A DNA stretch of 64,000 bases from Streptomyces curacoi. GTDB lineage: Bacteria > Actinomycetota > Actinomycetes > Streptomycetales > Streptomycetaceae. Below the pieces are notes generated by a model. It saw nothing but the letters and a program-made list of their open reading frames with translations. It was not told the DNA's origin and made no database searches. Numbering within the stretch: position 1 is the stretch's first letter; every line of letters begins with the position of its first letter. Positions 44,900 to 52,408 of this stretch are shown here, piece after piece. The position numbers and the translations under genes are program-made. The stretch lies in the NCBI RefSeq assembly GCF_001513975.1, contig NZ_KQ947996.1, forward strand, positions 110,174 through 174,173, given 5' to 3'.

Positions 44900-45451
44900 C
44901 GGCAACGGACAACGACTGCAAACTGCCCCGAACCTTCACCAGCACCTCAGGTGACGTCCGCTGGGACCGGCTGGGCCCTCCCGGCCGACCGCCGGTCGCC
45001 CTTCTGCGCGGCACGCCCTTCTCCTCGTACGTCTGGCGTGCCGTCGCCCGCTCGCTCGCCCGGGTCTTCGCCGAGCTCCTGAGCCACTGGGGCCTGGCCG
45101 AACCGCTCATCGTCGCCCACGACTTCGGCGGTGCCGCCGCCCTGCGGGCGCACCTCCTGCACGGGGCCCGCTACCGGGCCCTCGCCCTGGTCGATCCGGT
45201 CGCGCCGGCGCCGTGGGGGTCCCTGTTCTTCCGGCTGGTCGGTGAGCGCTCCGGCGTCTTCGAACAGTTGCCGTCGGCGCTCCACGCCGCCCTGGTGCGT
45301 GAGTACGTCGGTTCCGCCAGCGGCCTGGATCCCGGTGGCGAAGGGGCGCGAGCTCGCCGCTCTCGTCCCCGGCGCGGGCCACCTCGTCCAGGAGGACGCT
45401 CCCGCGGAACTCACGGCCGCGCTCCTCGCCTTCCTCCAGCAGCCGCCGTGA
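44900..45451 (+). pseudogene. alpha/beta hydrolase, decayed
   Basis: Alpha/beta-hydrolase sequence is visible without a start: DVRWDRLGPPGRPPVALLRG, TPFSSYVWRAVARSLA, then LIVAHDFGGAAALRAHLL with an Asp at the nucleophile place, as in haloalkane dehalogenases. After VREYVGSASGL the lid is deleted and a frame change leads to LAALVPGAGHLVQEDAP, the catalytic-His region. The gene is clearly broken. Confidence 0.65.
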
Positions 45452-45528
45452 CCGGGGAGCGGCGTGCCCGGGTCCGTATACGACGGGGGCGGGACCGCAA
45501 CCCGATCCGGCTCCCGGGTGGCCGCCGT

Positions 45529-46410
45529 TCAGCGGAAGACCACCGTGCGGTTGCCGTCCACCATCACGCGGCTCTCGCTGTGCCACTTCACCGCGTGCGC
45601 GAGGACCTGAGCCTCCACGTCCCGTCCGACCGTGACCAGGTCGCCGGGGTCCAGCGAGTGGTCCACCCGGACCACGTCCTGCTCGATGATCTGGCCCTCG
45701 TCCAGGTCCGGCGTCACATAGTGCGCCGTCGCGCCGACCAGCTTCACTCCGCGCTGGTAGGCCTGCTCGTAGGGGCGAGCCCCCTTGAAACTGGGGAGGA
45801 AGGAGTGGTGGATGTTGATGGCCCGGCCCTCCAGCTCCTTGCACAGGTCGTCGGAGAGGATCTGCATGTAGCGGGCCAGTACCACCAGGTCGATGTCCAG
45901 CTCGCGCACGAGCTCCAGCAGCCGGGCCTCGGCCTCGGCCTTGGTCTCCCTGGTCACCGGGATGTGGTGGAAGGGGATGCCGTACGTCTCCGCGAGTCCC
46001 TCGAAGTCCCGGTGGTTGGAGACGATCGCGGGGATCTCGATGTTGAGGGCGCCGGTACGTTGCCGGAAGAGCAGGTCGTTGAGGCAGTGACCGAACCTGG
46101 ACACCATGATCAGCGTCCGGGTGGGCGTGGCCGCGTCCCTCAGGGTCCAGGAGATGCCGTAGGCCTGGGCCACCGGACCGAACCGGTAACGCAGTTGCTC
46201 CCGGTCGACGTTCGGATCGGAGACGTCGAAGTGGACCCTCATGAAGAAGCGGTCCTGAAGTCGGTCGTCGAACTGCTGGCTTTCCAGGATGTTGCCGGAG
46301 TTCCTGACGAGAAAGCCGCTCACGGCGTGAACCAGTCCGGCGCTGTCCGGACAGGAAAGGGTCAGGACGTACTCACGGCCGGGGTGCGGTCGAGGGAACT
46401 TGGGGGACAC
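45529..46410 (-). CDS. purU: formyltetrahydrofolate deformylase
   Basis: A 293-residue PurU: an N-terminal ACT domain (YVLTLSCPDSAGLVHAVSGFL) and a formyl-transferase-like hydrolase domain with IPAIVSNHRD, VVLARYMQILSDD, AINIHHSFLPSFKGA (catalytic Asn and His) and DEGQIIEQDV (Asp). It cleaves 10-formyl-THF to formate and THF, freeing folate during C1 overload. GTG 46410 has GGAGG about 5 bases upstream. Two shared operators lie just before it. Confidence 0.9.
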   Translation of the reverse strand: MSPKFPRPHPGREYVLTLSCPDSAGLVHAVSGFLVRNSGNILESQQFDDRLQDRFFMRVHFDVSDPNVDREQLRYRFGPVAQAYGISWTLRDAATPTRTLIMVSRFGHCLNDLLFRQRTGALNIEIPAIVSNHRDFEGLAETYGIPFHHIPVTRETKAEAEARLLELVRELDIDLVVLARYMQILSDDLCKELEGRAINIHHSFLPSFKGARPYEQAYQRGVKLVGATAHYVTPDLDEGQIIEQDVVRVDHSLDPGDLVTVGRDVEAQVLAHAVKWHSESRVMVDGNRTVVFR

Positions 46411-46423
46411 ATCGGCCTCCGCT

Positions 46424-46459
46424 GGTGCGCAATGCACAACATGATGAGCGATACGCAAC
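46424..46459. promoter_or_regulatory. two candidate betaine-regulon operators
   Basis: GGTGC-GCAATGC-ACAAC (46424-46440) and GATGA-GCGATAC-GCAAC (46443-46459) lie directly upstream of purU, two bases apart. One half of the second is perfect. The pairing and spacing are the same as in the double site at 40194. Confidence 0.5.
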
Positions 46460-46585
46460 ATGGTCGGCTCGGGGTCGCTTGCGGTCAAGGGTGGCCGGGT
46501 AAGTGATCGGATGGCCAAATCGTCATCGGCCAACCTCTTGACGTCTGTCTGGACATTCGCCAGGGTGTTCCACCACAAGCAATCG

Positions 46586-46602
46586 GGTGCACGATGCGCA
46601 AC
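46586..46602. promoter_or_regulatory. candidate betaine-regulon operator
   Basis: GGTGC-ACGATGC-GCAAC (9 of 10 half-site bases) is 25 bp before the betB start. A TTGACG at 46537 could be the -35 of the betB promoter. Confidence 0.55.
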
Positions 46603-46627
46603 GAATTTCGGTTGAAAGGCTCGGCGC

Positions 46628-48097
46628 GTGGCAGACCTGTATGTGGATGGCGAATGGCGGGACCCGGTGGCCGGCGGGCGCCGGGAGATCCGGTGTCCCG
46701 CTGACGGCACGCTCGTGGCGACCGTCTCGGAAGCGACGCGCCCCGACACGGAGGCGGCGATCACCGCTGCCCGCCGCGCCTTCGACGAGGGAACCTGGCC
46801 GAGCACTCCCGAGCGCGAGCGCGGCGCACTGCTGCTGCGCACCGCCGACCTCATCGAGCGCGACGCCAAGGAATTCGCCCGCGCGGAGTCCCTGGACACC
46901 GGCAAGCGGCTGGTGGAGAGCGAGTACGACATCGCCGATGTCGTCTCCTGCTTCCGCTACTACGGCGGGCTCGGCGGCACCGACGCCGGACGGGCGATCG
47001 ACACCGGCCGCGACGACGCCGTCAGCCGCGTCGGGTACGAGCCGGTCGGCGTGTGCGGGCTCATCACCCCCTGGAACTACCCGCTGCTGCAGGCCAGTTG
47101 GAAGGTCGCCCCGGCGCTCCTCGCCGGCAACACGATCGTCCTCAAGCCCAGCGAACTCACCCCCTCCAGCTCGGTCCTGCTGATGCGGGCACTGGAGGAG
47201 GCCGGGCTCCCGGCCGGCGCCGCGAACCTCGTCCTGGGCGCCGGCCCCGAGGTGGGCGCACCGCTTTCGGAGGACCCGGCCGTGGACATGGTCTCCTTCA
47301 CCGGGGGCCTGGAGACCGGCAAGCGCATCATGGCCACCGCCGCCGCGACCGTGAAGAAGGTCGCGCTGGAGCTCGGCGGCAAGAACCCCAACGTCGTGTT
47401 CGCCGACGCCGACTTCGCCACGGCCGTGGACTTCGCCCTCACGGCCGTCTTCCTGCACTCGGGGCAGGTCTGCTCGGCCGGAGCCCGCCTGATCGTCGAG
47501 GACTCCCTGCACGACCGCTTCGTCGACGAGGTCGTCCGGCGCGCCCGGCTCATCCGGCTCGGCGGACCCTTCGACCCCGACGCCGAGACCGGAGCGCTGA
47601 TCTCCGCACAGCACCTGGCGAAGGTGGAGGCGTACGTGGCGGCCGGGCTCGCCGAAGGCGCCGTACTGCGATGCGGCGGCGCACGGCCCGACGACCCCAC
47701 GCTGGCGAACGGCCACTTCTACCTGCCCACCGTGCTCGACGAATGCGGGCAGGACATGCGCGTGGTGCACGAGGAGTCGTTCGGGCCCGTGCTCACCGTG
47801 GAGCGCTTCACCGACGAGGACGACGCCGTACGCATCGCCAACGACACCGAGTACGGACTCGCCGGAGCCGTCTGGACGCAGGACGCGGGCAAGGCCCAGC
47901 GGGTCGCCCGGCGGCTGCGCCACGGCACGGTGTGGATCAACGACTACCACCCCTATGTGCCGCAAGCGGAATGGGGTGGCTTCGGGCACTCCGGCGTGGG
48001 CCGGGAGCTGGGACCGACGGGCCTGAACGAGTACCGAGAGCCCAAACACATTTGGCAGAACATCCAACCCCGGCCGCTGCACTGGTTCCGCGGCTGA
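46628..48097 (+). CDS. betB: betaine aldehyde dehydrogenase
   Basis: A 489-residue NAD(P)-dependent aldehyde dehydrogenase. The catalytic Glu lies in KKVALELGGKNPNVVF and the nucleophile Cys in HSGQVCSAGARL; the cofactor region is GVCGLITPWNYPLLQASWKVAPALL (in parts) and SFTGGLETGK. The C-terminal WINDYHPYVPQAEWGGFGHSG-type stretch is that of BetB. GTG 46628 has AAAGG upstream. It completes choline to betaine conversion and leads the operon with the ABC importer. Confidence 0.9.
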   Translation: MADLYVDGEWRDPVAGGRREIRCPADGTLVATVSEATRPDTEAAITAARRAFDEGTWPSTPERERGALLLRTADLIERDAKEFARAESLDTGKRLVESEYDIADVVSCFRYYGGLGGTDAGRAIDTGRDDAVSRVGYEPVGVCGLITPWNYPLLQASWKVAPALLAGNTIVLKPSELTPSSSVLLMRALEEAGLPAGAANLVLGAGPEVGAPLSEDPAVDMVSFTGGLETGKRIMATAAATVKKVALELGGKNPNVVFADADFATAVDFALTAVFLHSGQVCSAGARLIVEDSLHDRFVDEVVRRARLIRLGGPFDPDAETGALISAQHLAKVEAYVAAGLAEGAVLRCGGARPDDPTLANGHFYLPTVLDECGQDMRVVHEESFGPVLTVERFTDEDDAVRIANDTEYGLAGAVWTQDAGKAQRVARRLRHGTVWINDYHPYVPQAEWGGFGHSGVGRELGPTGLNEYREPKHIWQNIQPRPLHWFRG

Positions 48098-48117
48098 ACG
48101 CCGAAGAGAGGTCGAAC

Positions 48118-49203
48118 GTGACCACACAGACCGAGGTGCCGCAGCGGCGCGGCACGCCCCAGGACTCGGGCTCCACCCCGGTCATATCCGTGCGCAGGCT
48201 GTGGAAGGTGTTCGGACCGAAGGCCGCCCAGGTCCCCGACTCCGAGGAGTTGTGCGGGCTCACCCGCCGTGAGCTCATGGACCGCACCGGCTGCACCGCG
48301 GCCGTCCGCGACGTCCACTTCGACGTCTCGCCCGGCGAGGTCTTCGTCGTCATGGGCCTGTCCGGCTCCGGCAAGTCCACACTGGTGCGATGTCTGACCC
48401 GGCTGATCGAACCCACCGCCGGTGAGATCGTCTTCGAGGGCGAGGACATCCGCGAGGCCGACGACAAGCGCCTGCGCGATCTGCGGCGCCGCAAGTTCTC
48501 CATGGTCTTCCAGCACTTCGGTCTGCTGCCCCACCGCCGCGTCGTCGACAACGTGGCGTTCGGCCTGGAGATCCGCGGCATGGGCAGGGCCGAGCGCACC
48601 AGGCGGGCCCAGGAGGTCGTCGAGCTGGTCGGCCTCGCGGGCTACGAGAACTCCTACCCCGACCAGCTGTCCGGCGGCATGCAGCAGCGCGTCGGCCTGG
48701 CCCGGGCGCTGGCCGGCGATCCGGACGTGCTCTTCTTCGACGAGCCGTTCTCCGCGCTCGACCCGCTGATCCGCCGTGACATGCAGAACGAGGTCATCCG
48801 CCTGCACCACGAGGTCGGCAAGACCATGGTGTTCATCACCCACGACCTCTCCGAGGCCCTCAAACTGGGCGACCGCATCCTCATCATGCGCGACGGCAAG
48901 ATGGTCCAGTGCGGCACCGGCGACGAACTGGTGGGCGCCCCGGCGGACGACTACGTGCGCGAGTTCGTCAAGGACGTGCCGCGCGGCGACGTGCTGACCC
49001 TGCGCTGGATCATGCGCCCCCCGGCGGACGGCGACGCCCTGGACGGCCCCGAGCTGGGCCCGGACGTCGTGGTGAAGGAGGCCACCCGGGCGGTGCTCGC
49101 GGCCGACAAGCCCGTCAAGGTCGTCGAGGACGGCAAGCTGCTCGGCATCGTCGGCGACGAGGAGATCCTCGCGGTGGTCGCCGGGCAGGAAGGCGGCGCG
49201 TGA
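48118..49203 (+). CDS. proV: betaine/proline ABC transporter ATP-binding protein
   Basis: A 361-residue OpuAA/ProV ATPase: Walker A MGLSGSGKSTL, Q-loop VFQHFGLLPHR, signature LSGGMQQRVGLARAL, Walker B VLFFDEPFSALDP and H-loop FITHDLSEA. An N-terminal insertion typical of ProV (ELCGLTRRELMDRTG) precedes Walker A. The C-terminus keeps a CBS-like regulatory tail (VKVVEDGKLLGIVGDEEIL). GTG 48118 is 20 bp after betB; its stop overlaps the permease start. Confidence 0.9.
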   Translation: MTTQTEVPQRRGTPQDSGSTPVISVRRLWKVFGPKAAQVPDSEELCGLTRRELMDRTGCTAAVRDVHFDVSPGEVFVVMGLSGSGKSTLVRCLTRLIEPTAGEIVFEGEDIREADDKRLRDLRRRKFSMVFQHFGLLPHRRVVDNVAFGLEIRGMGRAERTRRAQEVVELVGLAGYENSYPDQLSGGMQQRVGLARALAGDPDVLFFDEPFSALDPLIRRDMQNEVIRLHHEVGKTMVFITHDLSEALKLGDRILIMRDGKMVQCGTGDELVGAPADDYVREFVKDVPRGDVLTLRWIMRPPADGDALDGPELGPDVVVKEATRAVLAADKPVKVVEDGKLLGIVGDEEILAVVAGQEGGA

Positions 49204-51212
49204 TGACCGTCGCCGTGGAGAAGCCGGAGACACCGGACGAGACCCGGACCGTTGAGCAGGCCGCCCCGGTCAGGACCGTGCGCAAGGTCAACCGGTCGAT
49301 GGTCGTGGGCGCCGTCCTTCTCGTCTGGCTGGTGCTGTTCGCCGTGCTGCGCGGCAAGCAGACCCTCACCCTGGCGGCGGCCGACCTGACCGATCTGCAC
49401 CGGTGGTTCAACGACGTCAACGACTCGATCGGCGCGAACCGCAACTCCAACCCCCTCTTCCTGTACTTCTTCAACGAGATCCGCCTGGTCATCGACACCC
49501 TGGTGACCTTCGTGCAGGAGCTGATCTCGCAGCCCTCCGCCGACCGCCCCGTCCCGCAGATCGGGTGGCTCGGCGTCGTCGGCATCGCGGGCTATGTCTC
49601 CTGGGCGGTGGGCAACTGGAGGGTCGCGCTGCTGGCCGTGGCCGGCTTCACCTTCCTGGGCCTGCAGGGTCTGTGGCAGGAGAGCATGGACACCCTGGCG
49701 CTCACCGTCTCGGCCGTCTTCGTGGCGCTGCTGTTCGCGATCCCGCTGGGCGTGTGGGCGGGGCTGTCCGACCGGTTCAACCGGATCGTCACGCCCTTCC
49801 TGGACTTCATGCAGACGATGCCGACCTTCGTCTACCTCGCGCCCCTCACTCTCTTCTTCCTCATCGGCCCGGCCTCCGCCACGATCGCGACGCTCATCTA
49901 CGCGGCGCCGCCCGCGATCCGCATCACCGCGCACGCCATCCGCTCCGTACCGAAGACCACGGTCGAGGCGGCCGACTCGCTGGGCGCCACCCGTCGGCAG
50001 ACCCTGACGAAGGTGCTGCTGCCGATGTCCAAGCGGACCGTGGTGATGGGCGTGAACCAGACCATCATGGCCGCCCTGGCCATGGTGACCATCGCCGCCC
50101 TCATCGACGCGCCCGGCCTCGGCAAGACGGTCGTCCAGGCGCTGCAGTCGCTGGACGTCGGCACGGCCTTCAACGCGGGTCTGGCCATCGTCGTCATGGC
50201 GATCGTGCTGGACCGGGTCACCACCGCGGCCAGCGGACGCGAGGAGGCGGCCCGGCGTTCGAAGAACCGCTTCCTGACCTGGCGACGCCCGCTGCTCGGA
50301 GTGGGCGCGGCGGCCACGGCGGTGCTGGTCCACCTGTCCCACACCTACGTATGGGCGGCGGAGTTCCCCGGCGAGGGAGGCACCGGCAGCGCCATTTCCA
50401 GCGGGGCCGACACCGTCACCACCTGGGCGCAGGACAACCTGTCGGGCCTCACCAACGGCTTCCGCGACGCCCTCACCAACGGTCTGCTCAACCCGTTCCA
50501 GACCCTGCTCACCGACTCCCCGTGGTGGCTCGTCGGCGCGGCTCTGATCGCGCTCGGCGGCGTCCTCGGCGGCCGGCGCGCCGGCCTCACCACGGCCGTG
50601 TGCGTGGGCCTGCTGGTCGGCACCGGAGTGTGGTCGGACAGCATGACGACGCTGGCGTCGACCGTCGTCGCCACGGTGCTGGTGATGCTGCTCGGCATCG
50701 TCTTCGGCGTGTGGATGGGACGCAGCGCGCTCGTGGACCGGATCCTGCGCCCCTCCCTGGACGCGGCCCAGGTCATGCCGCCGTTCGTCTATCTCGTGCC
50801 GTTCCTCGCGCTGTTCGGCGCGACCCGCTTCACGGCCATCGTCGCCGCCGTCGTCTACGCGGCCCCCGTCGCCATGAAGATCATCGCGGACGGGGTGCGG
50901 AACGTACCCGCCACCACCGTGGAGGCGGCCACCTCCGCCGGGTGCAACACCTGGCAGATCATCACCAAGGTCCAGCTGCCGATGGCACGCGGCGCCCTGA
51001 CCCTCGCCACCAACCAGGGCCTCATCTATGTGCTGTCGATGGTTGTGGTGGGCGGCCTGGTAGGGGCGGGCGCCCTCGGCTACGACGTCGTGGCCGGCTT
51101 CTCGCAGGGACAGCTGTACGGGAAGGGGCTCGCCGCGGGGCTGGCCATCGTCCTTCTCGGAGTCATGTTCGACCGGATCACTCAGGCAGCGGCGCGGCGT
51201 GCCGGCGCGTAA
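49203..51212 (+). CDS. betaine ABC permease with two fused membrane domains
   Basis: A 669-residue membrane protein with two complete ProW/OpuAB-type permease domains in tandem. Domain 1 has the EAA loop VEAADSLGATRRQTLTKVLL (near residue 260) and domain 2 has VEAATSAGCNTWQIITKV (near 575). Each contains its own FxQTMP/AAQVMPPFVYL motif (FLDFMQTMPTFVYLAPL, LDAAQVMPPFVYLVPF). OpuA-type importers use two identical halves; here they are fused. ATG 49203 overlaps the ATPase stop. Confidence 0.85.
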   Translation: MTVAVEKPETPDETRTVEQAAPVRTVRKVNRSMVVGAVLLVWLVLFAVLRGKQTLTLAAADLTDLHRWFNDVNDSIGANRNSNPLFLYFFNEIRLVIDTLVTFVQELISQPSADRPVPQIGWLGVVGIAGYVSWAVGNWRVALLAVAGFTFLGLQGLWQESMDTLALTVSAVFVALLFAIPLGVWAGLSDRFNRIVTPFLDFMQTMPTFVYLAPLTLFFLIGPASATIATLIYAAPPAIRITAHAIRSVPKTTVEAADSLGATRRQTLTKVLLPMSKRTVVMGVNQTIMAALAMVTIAALIDAPGLGKTVVQALQSLDVGTAFNAGLAIVVMAIVLDRVTTAASGREEAARRSKNRFLTWRRPLLGVGAAATAVLVHLSHTYVWAAEFPGEGGTGSAISSGADTVTTWAQDNLSGLTNGFRDALTNGLLNPFQTLLTDSPWWLVGAALIALGGVLGGRRAGLTTAVCVGLLVGTGVWSDSMTTLASTVVATVLVMLLGIVFGVWMGRSALVDRILRPSLDAAQVMPPFVYLVPFLALFGATRFTAIVAAVVYAAPVAMKIIADGVRNVPATTVEAATSAGCNTWQIITKVQLPMARGALTLATNQGLIYVLSMVVVGGLVGAGALGYDVVAGFSQGQLYGKGLAAGLAIVLLGVMFDRITQAAARRAGA

Positions 51213-51225
51213 GGAGCAACTGACC

Positions 51226-52203
51226 ATGGCAAGGCAAGCAAGACAACGGCGAGTCGGCGCGGCCGGCATAGCGATCCTCGGCCTCACCCTCACCGCCTGC
51301 GGCGGCGCGAAGGTCGGTGACAGCTCCTCGGAGACCGGCGGCTCGGGCAGCTCCGGCAAGTGCGGCACCTTCAACCTCGCGGTCAACCCGTGGGTGGGAT
51401 ACGAGGCCAACGCGGCGGTCATCGCCTACGTCGCGGAGAACGACCTCGGCTGCAAGGTCACCAAGAAGGACCTGAAGGAAGAGATCGCCTGGCAGGGCTT
51501 CGGGACGGGCGAGGTCGACGCCGTCGTCGAGAACTGGGGCCACGACGACCTGAAGAAGAAGTACATCACCGACCAGAAGACCGCCGTCGACGCCGGCCCG
51601 ACCGGCAACGAAGGCCTCATCGGCTGGTACGTGCCGCCGTGGCTGGCCAAGGAGCACCCGGACATCCTCGACTGGAAGAACCTCGACAAGTACGCGGCCG
51701 AGTTCAAGACGTCCGAGTCCGGCGGCAAGGGCCAACTCCTCGACGGCGACCCGTCGTTCGTCACCAACGACGAGGCCCTGGTGAAGAACCTGAAGCTGGA
51801 CTACAAGGTGGTGTACGCGGGCAGTGAGACCGCCCTCATCCAGGCCTTCCGCAAGGCGGAGAAGGACAAGGAATGGGTGATCGGCTACTTCTACGAGCCA
51901 CAGTGGTTCATGTCCGAGGTGCCGCTGAAGAAGGTCAAGCTGCCCGAGTACAAGGCGGGCTGCGACGCCGATGCCGAGAAGGTCGCCTGCGACTACCCCG
52001 TGTACAAGCTGGACAAGATCGTCAGTGCGAAGTTCGCCAAGTCGGGCAGCCCGGCCTATGACCTGGTGAAGAACTTCACCTGGACCAACGACGACCAGAA
52101 CATCGTGGCCAAGTACATCGCGGTGGACAAGATGACGCCCGAGGCGGCGGCGAAGAAGTGGGTCGAGGCCAACCGCGACAAGGTGGACGCCTGGCTCAAG
52201 TAG
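51226..52203 (+). CDS. glycine betaine/choline-binding lipoprotein
   Basis: A 325-residue ProX/OpuAC-type lipoprotein: signal peptide with lipobox LTLTACGG (Cys 25), a Ser/Gly linker, then TFNLAVNPWVGYEANAAVIAY, EIAWQGFGTGEVDAVVENWG, WVIGYFYEPQWFMSEV. The Trp/Tyr residues would form the aromatic cage for a quaternary amine. ATG 51226 follows AAGGAG. It delivers substrate to the fused permease, and a strong terminator follows it. Confidence 0.9.
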   Translation: MARQARQRRVGAAGIAILGLTLTACGGAKVGDSSSETGGSGSSGKCGTFNLAVNPWVGYEANAAVIAYVAENDLGCKVTKKDLKEEIAWQGFGTGEVDAVVENWGHDDLKKKYITDQKTAVDAGPTGNEGLIGWYVPPWLAKEHPDILDWKNLDKYAAEFKTSESGGKGQLLDGDPSFVTNDEALVKNLKLDYKVVYAGSETALIQAFRKAEKDKEWVIGYFYEPQWFMSEVPLKKVKLPEYKAGCDADAEKVACDYPVYKLDKIVSAKFAKSGSPAYDLVKNFTWTNDDQNIVAKYIAVDKMTPEAAAKKWVEANRDKVDAWLK

Positions 52204-52214
52204 ACCCTGCCCGG

Positions 52215-52260
52215 ATGCCCGGTGGGCGGTGCGCACGGATGCGCACCGCCCACCGGGCAT
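52215..52260 (+). terminator. strong intrinsic terminator of the betB operon
   Basis: A perfect 21-bp stem (arms 52215-52235 and 52240-52260) with a 4-base loop begins 12 bases after the last stop codon. It is followed by TTCCTGTTTT. This is the clearest terminator in the window. Confidence 0.9.
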
Positions 52261-52354
52261 TCCTGTTTTCCAGGCCGTTTTCCAGGCCGTCTTCCAGTGC
52301 GTTCTCCGCCGTCACCGGACCTCTTGACACCCCTCTGCACGGCAGGCACATTGA

Positions 52355-52390
52355 GTTGCGCAACCTGAGTCATGTTGCGTACAAAGCAAC
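52355..52390. promoter_or_regulatory. perfect betaine-regulon operator before the dimethylglycine oxidase gene
   Basis: GTTGC-GTACAAA-GCAAC (52374-52390) is a perfect copy of the 17-bp palindrome, 18 bp before the start codon. A second compact palindrome GTTGCGCAAC lies at 52355-52364. TTGACA at 52324 is a likely -35. Confidence 0.65.
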
Positions 52391-52408
52391 TCAACCGGAG
52401 GTGCGGCG

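Noticed and set aside
44946..45451. A functional alpha/beta hydrolase.
   Set aside because: No start codon, missing lid and a frame change before the catalytic-His region show that it is broken.
48951..51422. An 823-codon minus-strand frame opposite the ABC permease gene.
   Set aside because: Composition is Arg/Gly/His-rich without any domain, as expected for antisense of a membrane-protein gene at high GC.
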